Source of the DNA: VXNF01 sp964291305
GTDB lineage: Bacteria; Actinomycetota; Acidimicrobiia; Acidimicrobiales; CATQHL01
Direction: 5' to 3'
Assembly (NCBI GenBank): GCA_964291305.2
Contig: OZ219783.1
Span: 2,046,001 to 2,110,000, forward strand
DNA length: 64,000 bases
Position 1 is the first letter of the stretch; each line of letters opens with the position of its first letter. Below are positions 24,466 to 32,107 of the stretch, in pieces. Under the pieces are notes generated by a model that was not told the origin of the DNA, did not search any database, and worked only from the letters and a program-made list of their open reading frames with translations. Both the position numbers and the translations under genes were made by a program.

Positions 24466-26483
24466 ACCAGACCGCAGGCCGCGTGGATTCCGCTACCCCG
24501 TCGCCCACCGAACGGGAGGTACTGCTAGCCGGTCTGGGGATGATGGTGCGCATCCGCAGCTTCGAGGACCGGGTGCAGCGGGAGTTTGCCCGCGGCGAAA
24601 TGCCCGGGTTCGTGCACACCTACCACGGTGCCGAGGCAGTAGCCACCGGCGTATGTGCCCACCTAAACGATGAGGATCTGATCACCAGCACACACCGCGG
24701 CCACGGACACTGCATCGCCAAAGGCTGCAACCTCGACGGCATGGTGGCCGAACTTTACGGGCGGGAGACCGGTCTGTGCGCTGGTCGGGGCGGCTCGATG
24801 CATATCGCCGACTTCAGCCGGGGCATGCTGGGCGCTAACGCCATAGTGGGCGGGGGCATCGCCCTGGCCACGGGTGCGGCGCTGGCCGCTGAGGTGCTCG
24901 ACGACGGCCGGGTGGCGGTGGCCTTCTTCGGCGACGGCGCCGCCAACCAGGGGGTGCTGCACGAGTCGCTGAACTTGGCAGCCATCTGGCGCCTGCCGGT
25001 GATCTACGTGTGCGAGAACAACGGCTGGGCCGAATCCACACCAGTGAGCTATTCCACAAGCGTCCGCGACATCGGATCCCGGGCTGGCGCCTACGGCATC
25101 GCCGGCGTGACCGTCTCCGGGGAGGACTACGAGGCCGTATACACCGCAGCCGGGGAGGCCGTCCGTCGCGCCCGAGCAGGCGAGGGACCCACCTTGCTGG
25201 AAGTGCAGTTGGCGCGTATTCGCGGCCACTTCATCGGTGACCCCCAACAGTACAGGCCCCGAAGCCAGCGCCAGGAGGCCCGCCAGCGCGACCCGGTGGC
25301 GCTGCTAGCCCAGCGCCTCGGTGAGGACGTGGCGACGCACCGCGCGGCCGTGGGGCAGGAGATCGACGCCGCCTTCGAGTCGGGCACCGCGGGCGCCTGG
25401 CCTGATGTCGCCACCGTAGAGCGAGACGTTTACGCCCCCGATCCGCCGCAGAAAGCGCCGAGGACCGCACCCCCAGCCGAACGGGAGATCACCTTCCTCC
25501 AGGCGGTGAACGAGGCCCTCCACCAGGCGATGCAAGCCGACCCTCGGGTGATCCTGCTGGGCGAGGACATCTCCGGAGGCGCTGGCCTCGGCGGGGAACA
25601 CGAGGGCGCCATGGGAGGCACCTTCGGCGCGACTCGGGGCTTGTTGCAGGCTTTCGGCCCGGCGCGGGTGCGCGACACGCCGATCTCTGAGGCGGGCTTC
25701 GTAGGTGCGGCCACCGGTGCCGCCCTGGCCGGGCTGCGCCCAGTGGTAGACGTAATGTGGGCCAGCTTCGCAGCCTTGTGCTTTGATCAGGTATTTAATC
25801 AGGCCGCCAAGATGCGCTACATGTTCGGCGGTCAGACCTCAGTGCCGCTGGTGCTGCGTATGGCCGTAGGTGCCGGTTTGCGCTCCGCAGGCCAGCATTC
25901 CGACACCCTGTACTCCGTCTTCGCCGGGATACCGGGGCTGAAAGTGGTGGTGCCGGCCACGCCCGCCGACGCCAAGGGGCTGTTACTAAGAGCCATTGCC
26001 GACGACAATCCGGTGGTGTTCCTCGAACACATGGGCCTCTATCGCACCCGGGGGCCGGTAGCGCAAGAGGCCTACGAGGTAGCGCTAGGTCAGGCTGCAT
26101 GCATACGGCCCGGCGATGACGTGAGCCTCGTGGCTGTCGGCGAGTGCACGCTGCGGGCCTTATCAGCTGCCGAGCAACTGGCCGCAGCTGGCGTTTCGGC
26201 AGAGGTGATAGATGTTCGCACTATCGCCCCGCTGGATACCGAGACTATCTGTGCATCGGTGGCGCGTACCGGGCGGGCCGCGGTGGTGGAAGAGAGTCCC
26301 CGCCGCTGCGGTCTGGCCGCCGAGATAGCCGCAGTTATCAGCGAGAACACTTTCGACTCTCTCAGTCATCCAGTCGCCAGGGTTACCGCAGCCAACTCCC
26401 CTGTGCCGTTTAGCCCACCGCTGGAGGATGCCTACCTGCCTACCGCCGAGGCCATAGTCGCCGCGGTAGACGCCATGACCTGA
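24453..26483 (+). CDS. 2-oxoacid (acetoin/branched-chain-type) dehydrogenase E1, fused alpha and beta subunits
   Basis: 676 residues. The alpha half (about 25-330) carries HRGHGHCIAKG, GRGGSMHIAD, GANAIVGGGI and the thiamine-diphosphate motif FGDGAANQGVLHESLN...CENN. The beta half (about 345-670) carries EDISGGAGLGGEHEGAMGGTFG, RDTPISEAGFVGAATGAALAG and VVEESPRRCGLAAEI. Such fusions occur in acetoin dehydrogenase-like systems. Together with the upstream lipoyl protein it would decarboxylate a 2-oxoacid or diketone from the pathway. The acyltransferase and E3 must come from elsewhere. The GTG start at 24453 lies inside the lipoyl gene. Confidence 0.92.
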   Translation: MQPVNQTAGRVDSATPSPTEREVLLAGLGMMVRIRSFEDRVQREFARGEMPGFVHTYHGAEAVATGVCAHLNDEDLITSTHRGHGHCIAKGCNLDGMVAELYGRETGLCAGRGGSMHIADFSRGMLGANAIVGGGIALATGAALAAEVLDDGRVAVAFFGDGAANQGVLHESLNLAAIWRLPVIYVCENNGWAESTPVSYSTSVRDIGSRAGAYGIAGVTVSGEDYEAVYTAAGEAVRRARAGEGPTLLEVQLARIRGHFIGDPQQYRPRSQRQEARQRDPVALLAQRLGEDVATHRAAVGQEIDAAFESGTAGAWPDVATVERDVYAPDPPQKAPRTAPPAEREITFLQAVNEALHQAMQADPRVILLGEDISGGAGLGGEHEGAMGGTFGATRGLLQAFGPARVRDTPISEAGFVGAATGAALAGLRPVVDVMWASFAALCFDQVFNQAAKMRYMFGGQTSVPLVLRMAVGAGLRSAGQHSDTLYSVFAGIPGLKVVVPATPADAKGLLLRAIADDNPVVFLEHMGLYRTRGPVAQEAYEVALGQAACIRPGDDVSLVAVGECTLRALSAAEQLAAAGVSAEVIDVRTIAPLDTETICASVARTGRAAVVEESPRRCGLAAEIAAVISENTFDSLSHPVARVTAANSPVPFSPPLEDAYLPTAEAIVAAVDAMT

Positions 26484-26539
26484 AATCTTGCCCGCCAGCG
26501 CCGCGCTTCTAGGCTGAGGCGGCATCCGAGGAGGCAGCT

Positions 26540-28243
26540 ATGCGCTGGTCAAAATTGTTCGTCCCCACGCTGCGCGAGGCGCCGGCAGAGGCCGAAGTAG
26601 CAAGCCACAGCCTGCTGCTGCGAGCCGGGTTTATCCGCCAGCTGCACTCGGGTCACTACTCGCTGCTTCCGCTAGGCCTGCGGGTGCACGAAAAGGTGGC
26701 GGACATCGTGCGGCAAGAGATGGACGCCATCGGCGCTCAGGAGTTGCTGCTGCCAGCTATGCATCCGGCCTGGCTGTGGGAGCAAAGCAGTCGCTGGAGC
26801 GCCATGGGCGAGGAGATGTTCCGCCTCACCGATCGTAAGGGGGCGATAAACGCCCTCGGCATGACGCACGAGGAGGTAATCGCCTTCCACGCCAGGGAGA
26901 TCCACTCTTACCGCGAGCTACCCCAGATTTGGTATCAGATCCAGTGGAAGTTTCGCGACGAGCCCAGGCCCAAGAGCGGACTGCTGCGGGTGCGGGAGTT
27001 CGCCATGAAGGACTCCTACAGCTTGGATATAGACGACGCCGGCCTGGACCGGGCATTCGACCTGCACCACGCGGCATACACCCGAATATTCCAGCGAATG
27101 GGGCTACCGGCAATTGCGGTGGAAGCCTCCTCGGGGGCCATGGGCGGCAGCGCCAGCGTGGAGTTCATGGTGCCCTCAGCTGCCGGCGAAGATGACATCG
27201 CGCGCTGCACCAACTGTGACTACGCCGCCAATGTGGAACGTGCTCTGGCAGCGGTAGCACCGGTGGAGGATCCCGCAGGCGGCGTCCTAGAGCGCTTCGG
27301 GACTCCGGGCATCCGCACCATCGCGGCACTGGCGCAAGCCGAGGCCGAAGCTCCACCACATCGCCAGATCAAGACCATGGTTTACCTGCTGGACGGCCAA
27401 GTGACGCTGGCGCTGCTACGCGGCGATCACGACCTGAGCGTCCAGAAGTTGCTGGACGCTACCGGCGCCTTGGAGGCTCGCCCGGCGGCTGCGGAGGAGT
27501 GCATTTCCGCCCTGGGAGCCTCCCCCGGCAGCTTGGGCGCCGTGGGCGTTGCCGACCTGCCGGTGCTTGCCGACAGAGCCCTGGAGGGCCGCCGCAACCT
27601 CACTACCGGTGCCAACGCTGACGACTTCCACTATCGGGGAGTGGACATCGGGCGCGACATCGGTGTGGATGAGTGGCTGGACCTGCGCCAGGTACGCCAC
27701 GGCGAGCCGTGCATCGGCTGCGGGAGTCCGCTGGAGTTGCTGCGCTGCATCGAGACAGGCCACATCTTCAAACTGGGCCGACGCTACGCCGAGGCCTTTG
27801 AGACCACCGTCATGGATGCCGAAGGCACTCCCCGGGTCCTCACGATGGGCAGCTACGGCATCGGCATCGGTCGAGCTGTGGCGGCTGTAGCCGAGACACA
27901 CCATGACGAGCGCGGCCTCTGTTGGCCAGTCTCCGTAGCGCCGTATGAGGTGGCAGTGGTACCCCTCGCCGGCCGAGATGCCACAGTTGGGGAGGTGGCC
28001 GAGCGCCTCTACGACGACCTGCGCGAGCTGGGCGTAGAGGTGATCCTCGACGACCGCGATGCCCGGCCGGGCGTGAAGTTCAGCGACATTGAGCTAGTGG
28101 GTATCCCCTACAGGGTGACCGTTGGCCCCCGTGGGCTCGCCCAAGGTGAAGTGGAGTTCACCGAGCGCGCCAGCGGCGAAACCACCAACATCCCCCTGGA
28201 AGAAACCGCCACCCAAGTTCACGCCGCCCTCGCAGAGATATAA
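26540..28243 (+). CDS. proS: prolyl-tRNA synthetase (bacterial type)
   Basis: 567 residues, class II: motif 1 GLRVHEKVADIVRQEM, motif 2 QIQWKFRDEPRPKSGLLRVREFAMKDSYS, motif 3 GSYGIGIGRAVAAV. The editing insertion (about 225-385) between motifs 2 and 3 and the C-terminal anticodon-binding domain are present. The spacing is normal, with no low-complexity insertion. Ribosome-binding site GGAGGCAGCT precedes ATG 26540. Confidence 0.97.
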   Translation: MRWSKLFVPTLREAPAEAEVASHSLLLRAGFIRQLHSGHYSLLPLGLRVHEKVADIVRQEMDAIGAQELLLPAMHPAWLWEQSSRWSAMGEEMFRLTDRKGAINALGMTHEEVIAFHAREIHSYRELPQIWYQIQWKFRDEPRPKSGLLRVREFAMKDSYSLDIDDAGLDRAFDLHHAAYTRIFQRMGLPAIAVEASSGAMGGSASVEFMVPSAAGEDDIARCTNCDYAANVERALAAVAPVEDPAGGVLERFGTPGIRTIAALAQAEAEAPPHRQIKTMVYLLDGQVTLALLRGDHDLSVQKLLDATGALEARPAAAEECISALGASPGSLGAVGVADLPVLADRALEGRRNLTTGANADDFHYRGVDIGRDIGVDEWLDLRQVRHGEPCIGCGSPLELLRCIETGHIFKLGRRYAEAFETTVMDAEGTPRVLTMGSYGIGIGRAVAAVAETHHDERGLCWPVSVAPYEVAVVPLAGRDATVGEVAERLYDDLRELGVEVILDDRDARPGVKFSDIELVGIPYRVTVGPRGLAQGEVEFTERASGETTNIPLEETATQVHAALAEI

Positions 28244-28289
28244 CTCTGAGCCAATCTCTTGGGGGCTTTGCTGCGCGGGTTGCCGGCCG

Positions 28290-28373
28290 TGCCCGGAGTG
28301 GGATTCGAACCCACACGCTCTTCTCGAACCGAGGGGTTTAAGCCCTCTGCGTCTGCCATTTCGCCATCCGGGC
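28290..28373 (-). tRNA. tRNA-Leu (anticodon UAA)
   Basis: Minus strand: acceptor GCCCGGA pairs with TCCGGGC. The anticodon arm is GAGGG-CTTAAAC-CCTC, giving anticodon TAA. A long class II variable arm follows, then GTGGGTTCGAATCCCAC as the T arm, with A as discriminator at 28290. CCA is not encoded. It lies just downstream of proS on the opposite strand. Confidence 0.95.
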
Positions 28374-28643
28374 CTCAACTCACGTTACCCGCCGGTACGG
28401 GCCGCAGCCCCAGCGGTACGGGCACAGTCAGCGCATAACCAGCGCACAACCAGGCAGCGCGGTCAACCCAAGGAACCCCGCCACCTGCACCTCGGACCGG
28501 TTGCGTTCAACAGTTGCCATACGATCAGGCATCACGCAGGCATCACGGCAGCAGACGGCACGGACTCCGGCATCACGTCAGCAGGCGGCACCCGAGCGAG
28601 GTCCCCCACAGCCTGATGGCCAGCTCCTCAGGGCAGTTCGGGA
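28374..28643. other. intergenic region without recognisable gene
   Basis: No credible coding frame, promoter or RNA was found. Short repeats are present: CAGCGGTACGGGC-like pieces near 28395-28430, and CATCACGGCAGCAGACGGCAC / CATCACGTCAGCAGGCGGCAC at 28541 and 28571 (30-bp period). Confidence 0.5.
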
Positions 28644-29027
28644 TCAGGCGGCTCGGGCCACTTCGCTTTGTTGAGGCCGTGACAAGCGGAGACTCGCCGC
28701 CGGCGCGGTTGCTGCAGCATCTACGTCGACGCCGATATCGGCGGTGGCCTGCCACAACTCGTGACGCAGCCTGGCCGCCTCTCGCGGTGCCAAGTCGTTG
28801 GCGAAAATCACCCCCTCGATCATGTCGGCCAACACCGCCGACCAGGCTCGACCCCGGCTACGCACCGACACCAGCACCGATCCGTCGTTAGCCCTTCGGA
28901 TACTGCGATCCAGGCCGGCCACTCGTGGTGGAGTGCGAAACGAGGGTGCCTGCACCCCCAAAGCAGAGGCTGCCGCAGCCATGCAACGACCCGCCTCGGC
29001 GAACCTCCAAACATGTATCTCTGCCAT
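28644..29027 (-). CDS. conserved-looking hypothetical protein (127 aa)
   Basis: Starts at ATG 29027 (MAEIHVWRFAEAGRCMAAAAS). The middle part SVRSRGRAWSAVLADMIEGVIFANDLAPREAARLRHELWQATADIG looks folded and alpha/beta, and the tail is Ala-rich. The frame is open further upstream but there it only reads a duplicated intergenic sequence. The -10-like CAGAGT six bases before the ATG matches the arrangement at the divergent gene 29522, which supports this start. No family recognised. Confidence 0.6.
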   Translation of the reverse strand: MAEIHVWRFAEAGRCMAAAASALGVQAPSFRTPPRVAGLDRSIRRANDGSVLVSVRSRGRAWSAVLADMIEGVIFANDLAPREAARLRHELWQATADIGVDVDAAATAPAASLRLSRPQQSEVARAA

Positions 29028-29055
29028 ACCCCCACTCTGGCAGAGGGGTGTGACA
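29028..29055 (-). promoter_or_regulatory. putative leaderless promoter, TGTCACACCCC-type
   Basis: Reading the minus strand: TGTCA (29055-29051), 11 bases, CAGAGT (29039-29034), 6 bases, ATG (29027). The opposite-facing gene at 29522 has the same elements with the same spacing. The TGTCA-N11-(C)AnnnT layout is reminiscent of the actinobacterial PafBC/RecA-NDp DNA-damage promoter, though the GTG after TGTCA and the first T of the -10 box are missing. Confidence 0.45.
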
Positions 29056-29155
29056 GCCCCTGACGCTGACCCTTCCAGAACAGGTCGGTGGCCTCGTTCG
29101 CAAAAGGTCTTATTCGGTCGTGTGACAGCCCCTGACGCTGACCCTTCCAGAACAG
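29048..29155 (+). repeat. 36-bp perfect direct repeat, 72-bp period, upstream of the 29027 gene
   Basis: A 36-bp sequence starting GTGTGACAGCCCCTGACG is present at 29048 and 29120, separated by exactly 36 unique bases. It includes part of the putative promoter of the minus-strand gene. Confidence 0.93.
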
Positions 29156-29170
29156 AGGGCAAGTGGCAAC

Positions 29171-29250
29171 CTAAATACTTAGACACAAAATAACAGATAT
29201 AAATAATAATTATCTATATTAATTCTAATAGCTTCAATATATGCATTAGG
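29171..29250. other. AT-rich island between divergent small genes
   Basis: About 80 bases of mostly A and T (for example CAGATATAAATAATAATTA) in an otherwise GC-rich window. No gene is visible. TACAAT at 29252-29257 could be a -10 box, but no convincing -35 was seen. Possible roles are a promoter or protein-binding region, a recombination footprint or imported DNA. Confidence 0.6.
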
Positions 29251-29280
29251 GTACAATCATCGACCTGAAAGTAAACGGGG

Positions 29281-29517
29281 TAAGGCATGACCGAAGGGAC
29301 CTGCGCTCTCGCAACGAGTGTCAGCAGCGGAGGCGTCTAGTCACCGTCGACGTAAGGCATGACCGAAGGGACCTGCGCTCTCGCAACGAGTGTCAGCAGC
29401 GGAGGCGTCTAGTCACCGTCGACGTAAGGAATGACCGAAGAGACCTGCGCTCTGGCAACCGCTCCGTCGGCGCCAGTACGGCTTGGGGAGCAGTGTCACA
29501 CCCCTTGGCCAGAATAA
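29281..29517 (+). repeat. 72-bp tandem repeat with three micro-ORFs
   Basis: Copies begin at 29281, 29353 and 29425. The first two are almost identical over 72 bases and the third diverges after about 35. Each contains an ATG (29287, 29359, 29431). The first two encode the identical 17-residue MTEGTCALATSVSSGGV, and the third a 28-residue peptide starting MTEETCALATAP, which stops at 29517, four bases before the next gene. Ribosome-binding sites are weak, so the peptides may not be made. The third overlaps the putative promoter of 29522. Confidence 0.75.
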
Positions 29518-29521
29518 AAAC
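29494..29521 (+). promoter_or_regulatory. putative leaderless promoter, TGTCACACCCC-type
   Basis: TGTCA (29494-29498), 11 bases, CAGAAT (29510-29515), AAAAAC, then ATG at 29522. The sequence matches the opposite-strand element in front of the 29027 gene (TGTCACACCCC and GCCAGA are shared). Confidence 0.45.
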
Positions 29522-29731
29522 ATGAGCACACAGCTACCTCTCTTCATCGAACCGGCGCCTCAGAACACTGTCGCCCAGCGGGCACTTCCGCAGGCGTCAT
29601 GGGTGCTCGACGAAGAAACCCGGGCTATTGGGCTGCAACACGTCGCCGAAGCTCGTGCGATCCTGCGCGCCCGGCGAGCAAACGCCGAGCGGGCCAGCCT
29701 GAGGCGGTCTGGTGCGCAGCCAGCAGCGTGA
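29522..29731 (+). CDS. small conserved-type hypothetical protein (69 aa)
   Basis: MSTQLPLFIEP...WVLDEETRAIGLQHVAEARAILRARR. I recall similar short actinobacterial proteins with an LFxxx...WxLDExTRxIGxxGVAxARAxL pattern, but their function is not known to me. The putative promoter places the transcription start at or next to the ATG. The last codons and stop lie in a 37-bp sequence that is duplicated 71 bases downstream. Confidence 0.65.
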   Translation: MSTQLPLFIEPAPQNTVAQRALPQASWVLDEETRAIGLQHVAEARAILRARRANAERASLRRSGAQPAA

Positions 29732-29830
29732 GTTGGCGCTGCTGACCTGCCGCAAGGCCTATGGGGCCTCGCCTGGTGCGAGTGGACTCTGGGGCAGCGT
29801 GAGTTGGCGCTGCTGACCTGCCGCAAGGCC
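29723..29830 (+). repeat. 37-bp direct repeat, 71-bp period, duplicated gene end
   Basis: GCAGCGTGAGTTGGCGCTGC (first 20 of 37 bases) occurs at 29723, overlapping the stop codon of the 69-residue gene, and at 29794. The spacer is 34 bases. Further down, to about 30060, only short duplications such as CGATGC-TGTTCGGG were seen and no gene is supported. Confidence 0.85.
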
Positions 29831-30066
29831 GCTCCAGCACCCGGCCCCAGTACCCGGCCGGCCCGATGCTTGTTCGGGTCGAAGACGACCGTCTCCGGAA
29901 ACGATCCGATCCCCAGTGCCCGGCGGTTCCGATGCCTGTTCGGGGGCGCTGCCGACTTACGAAATCACAAACCAGCACCGACGGGCCGATTGGCCCTGCT
30001 GGCGCGATAGGCGATCTCACCTGCTGATGCTGCGAGCAGCTACCACTCCTTGCCAGTCAACGCGCG

Positions 30067-30380
30067 TGGCGACTGGGGCATTGGCAACTTGGGCCGTCGC
30101 TGAGATCCGGCTAGTTACAACTCAGCTAATGGTGATTCGGGCAGTGGCGACTTGGGCCGTCGCTGAGATCCGGCTAGTTACAACTCAGCTAATGGTGATT
30201 CGGGCAGTGGCGACTTGGGCCGTCGCTGAGATCCGGCTAGTTACAACTCAGCTAATGGTGATTCGGGCATTGGCAACTTGGGCCGTCGCTGAGATCCGGC
30301 TAGTTACAACTCAGCTAATGGTGATTCGGGCAGTGGCGACTTGGATCGTCGCTTCGGCTCAGCTAGTGACGGCTCGGCTA
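30067..30380 (+). repeat. 63-bp in-frame repeat array upstream of the secreted nuclease
   Basis: About five copies with exact 63-bp period (ATGGTGATTCGGGC at 30129, 30192, 30255, 30318). Each encodes the 21-residue unit MVIRA-ATWAVAEIRLVTTQL. The unit resembles the first codons of the adjacent signal peptide region (ATGGCGATTCGGACCGTCGCT), so it seems to be an amplified copy of the gene's own 5' end. Confidence 0.9.
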
Positions 30381-31034
30381 ATGGCGGCTTGGGCAATGGC
30401 GATTCGGACCGTCGCTGCAGCTAGGGCAATCGCTACGACTCAGGCAATCACTGTTTTGCTGGCGGTCGGGGTTTTTGCCGGCTGCTCGGCCGTCAGCCCA
30501 ACAAGCACGGCTACCAGCAGTGTCGTACTCGCCGAACTTGATGTCGCAGCGATTAGGGCACGCCATCCGACATCGCTGTTCGATGTCCCGCCGGCGGCGG
30601 CTCGAGCCGAGATCCACAAGGCCATCGACGGCGACACCGTGGCGGCAACCTTCCCTGGAGGGCAGACCGAGAACGTCCGACTCATCGGCATCGACACGCC
30701 CGAAAAACCAGGAGGCTACCTGCCAGCGGAGTGCTTCGGAGCCGAGGCCACGGCCTTCACCGAAGCCCTATTACCCCCGGGCACCCCAGTCCTGCTGACC
30801 GGAGGCGCCGAGCCACGCGACATCTACGACCGACTGTTGGCGTACGTTCACCGAGCTACCGACGGACTGCTAGTGAACATGGCGCTGGCCCGAGAGGGCT
30901 ACGCCGACACACTCTCCATTGCGCCCAACACCGACTATTCGGCACAGTTCGCCGCGGCCGTGGCAGCAGCCAGAGCTGAGAACCTAGGGCTCTGGGCGGC
31001 CTGCGGCGGACCCGACACACCCGTCGAGAGTTGA
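30381..31034 (+). CDS. secreted thermonuclease-family lipoprotein
   Basis: Staphylococcal-nuclease fold: KAIDGDTVAATFPGG, VRLIGIDTPEK (catalytic Arg), ECFGAEATAFTEALLPPGTPVLL, DIYDRLLAYVHR (second Arg), GLLVNMALAREGYADT. A signal peptide with lipobox VFAGC puts the lipid-anchored Cys at about residue 35. It would hydrolyse extracellular DNA or RNA. The frame continues upstream through the 63-bp repeats to 29916. I place the start at ATG 30381 because a signal peptide then begins properly, but longer repeat-bearing forms cannot be excluded. Confidence 0.85.
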   Translation: MAAWAMAIRTVAAARAIATTQAITVLLAVGVFAGCSAVSPTSTATSSVVLAELDVAAIRARHPTSLFDVPPAAARAEIHKAIDGDTVAATFPGGQTENVRLIGIDTPEKPGGYLPAECFGAEATAFTEALLPPGTPVLLTGGAEPRDIYDRLLAYVHRATDGLLVNMALAREGYADTLSIAPNTDYSAQFAAAVAAARAENLGLWAACGGPDTPVES

Positions 31035-31105
31035 GAGCTAGGCCAAGAGTTAGATCTAGGCCAAGAGTTACCAAGAGTAATATGTAAGCAGGTATCCGCA
31101 GAGCC

Positions 31106-31214
31106 GAGCCGCCGGATAGGGTCGCAGACGTGGCGTCGGAGGTGCCTGACGCGGTGGTGCTCGCCACACTGGTAGAGGAGCCGCCGGATAGGGTCGCAGA
31201 TGTGGCGTCGGAGG
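31106..31214 (+). repeat. 37-bp direct repeat, 72-bp period, at the start of the ChbG-like gene
   Basis: GAGCCGCCGGATAGGGTCGC (first 20 of 37 bases) occurs at 31106 and 31178 with one mismatch and a 35-bp spacer. Each copy contains an in-frame GTG (31130 and 31202), so the duplication doubles the possible start codon. Confidence 0.9.
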
Positions 31215-32041
31215 CCTCCCTAGTCGAACGACTCGGCTACCCCGCCGATGCCCGGCTGCTGATCATTACGTGTGAGAACCTGGGATGCGCCCACGCCACC
31301 AATGTGGGGGCCTACGACGTGCTGCGCGCCGGCATCGGTACCAGCGCCTCGCTTATGGTGCCCTGCCCCTGGGCTAGGGAAGCAGCTGCCGACTACCGGG
31401 GCGAAGACGTAGGAGTCAACCTCACGCTTAACTCGCCGTTCGACAAGTACCGCTGGGGGCCCATCACGCTGGCTCCCTCGCTGCTGGACGGCGACGGCGG
31501 GTTCCCCCGCACCAATAACGACCTTTGGGACCACGCTGATACCGACGAAGTGCGCCGTGAGTGCCGGGCGCAGATCGAGCGGGCCATCCTCTGGGGGTTC
31601 GACGTGAACCACCTCGGCTCACACCTAGATGCCCTCAACGCCCGGCCCGAGTTCTTCGATGTCTACCTGGAGTTGGCCGTGGAGTTCAACTTGCCGCTGC
31701 GCCTGCTGAGCGGACAGAACGAGTCAACCTACGGCTTCCCCTTCCGCCGGCGCGCCGCCGAGCACGGCGTGCTGAGCCCTGATCGGGTGCTGCGTCCCCG
31801 TACTGCTGAGGCGCTGGAAGAAGCACTCGCTGAGGTTGCTCCCGGCGTCACCGAGCTGGCCGTAAACCCCGGTATCGAGACCCCCGAACTGCGGGCGGCC
31901 CATAGCAGTTGGGGAGACTGGGTGGCCCAGCACAAGTTGCTGGTGGATGCAGCATCGATCCCGAAGCTGCTGGAACGAACCGGCGTCAAGCGCATCGGCT
32001 ACCGCACCCTGCGCAACGCCCAAGCAGCAGCCGGCCCCTAG
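31130..32041 (+). CDS. ChbG/HpnK (YdjC)-family deacetylase-like protein with altered metal site
   Basis: 303 residues. Family architecture is clear (ARLLIITCENLGCAHATNVGAYDVL, TSASLMVPCPWAREAA, WGFDVNHLGSHLDALNARPEFFDVYLEL, ending RIGYRTL). Relatives use DD in the first motif, GVHLTL in the second and HLDSH in the third. Here these read CENLG, GVNLTL and HLGSH, so the catalytic Asp and metal ligands appear substituted. It may be inactive or use other chemistry. GTG 31130 or GTG 31202 is the start; the latter gives a protein of normal length. Confidence 0.8.
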   Translation: MASEVPDAVVLATLVEEPPDRVADVASEASLVERLGYPADARLLIITCENLGCAHATNVGAYDVLRAGIGTSASLMVPCPWAREAAADYRGEDVGVNLTLNSPFDKYRWGPITLAPSLLDGDGGFPRTNNDLWDHADTDEVRRECRAQIERAILWGFDVNHLGSHLDALNARPEFFDVYLELAVEFNLPLRLLSGQNESTYGFPFRRRAAEHGVLSPDRVLRPRTAEALEEALAEVAPGVTELAVNPGIETPELRAAHSSWGDWVAQHKLLVDAASIPKLLERTGVKRIGYRTLRNAQAAAGP

Positions 32042-32089
32042 AGCCGACACCTAGAGCCGACACGAATAGACGCCTCCTAGAGCCGACAC
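32038..32089 (+). repeat. three copies of a 13-bp repeat after the ChbG-like gene
   Basis: CTAGAGCCGACAC occurs at 32038, 32051 and 32077. The first copy includes the stop codon of the upstream gene. The third ends 18 bases before the aldolase start. Confidence 0.85.
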
Positions 32090-32107
32090 GGAGAAAGGTC
32101 ACTCCAT

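Noticed and set aside
28380..28640. Possible small gene or RNA after tRNA-Leu
   Set aside because: Only short repeats and no frame with coding character or ribosome-binding site.
28290..29260. Integrated element at the tRNA-Leu gene
   Set aside because: No integrase, no repeated tRNA 3' end and no element boundaries were found in the window.
29732..30060. Small frames around 29804-30010 on the plus strand and 29625-30020 on the minus strand
   Set aside because: They read through duplicated gene-end sequence, have no ribosome-binding site and no family resemblance.
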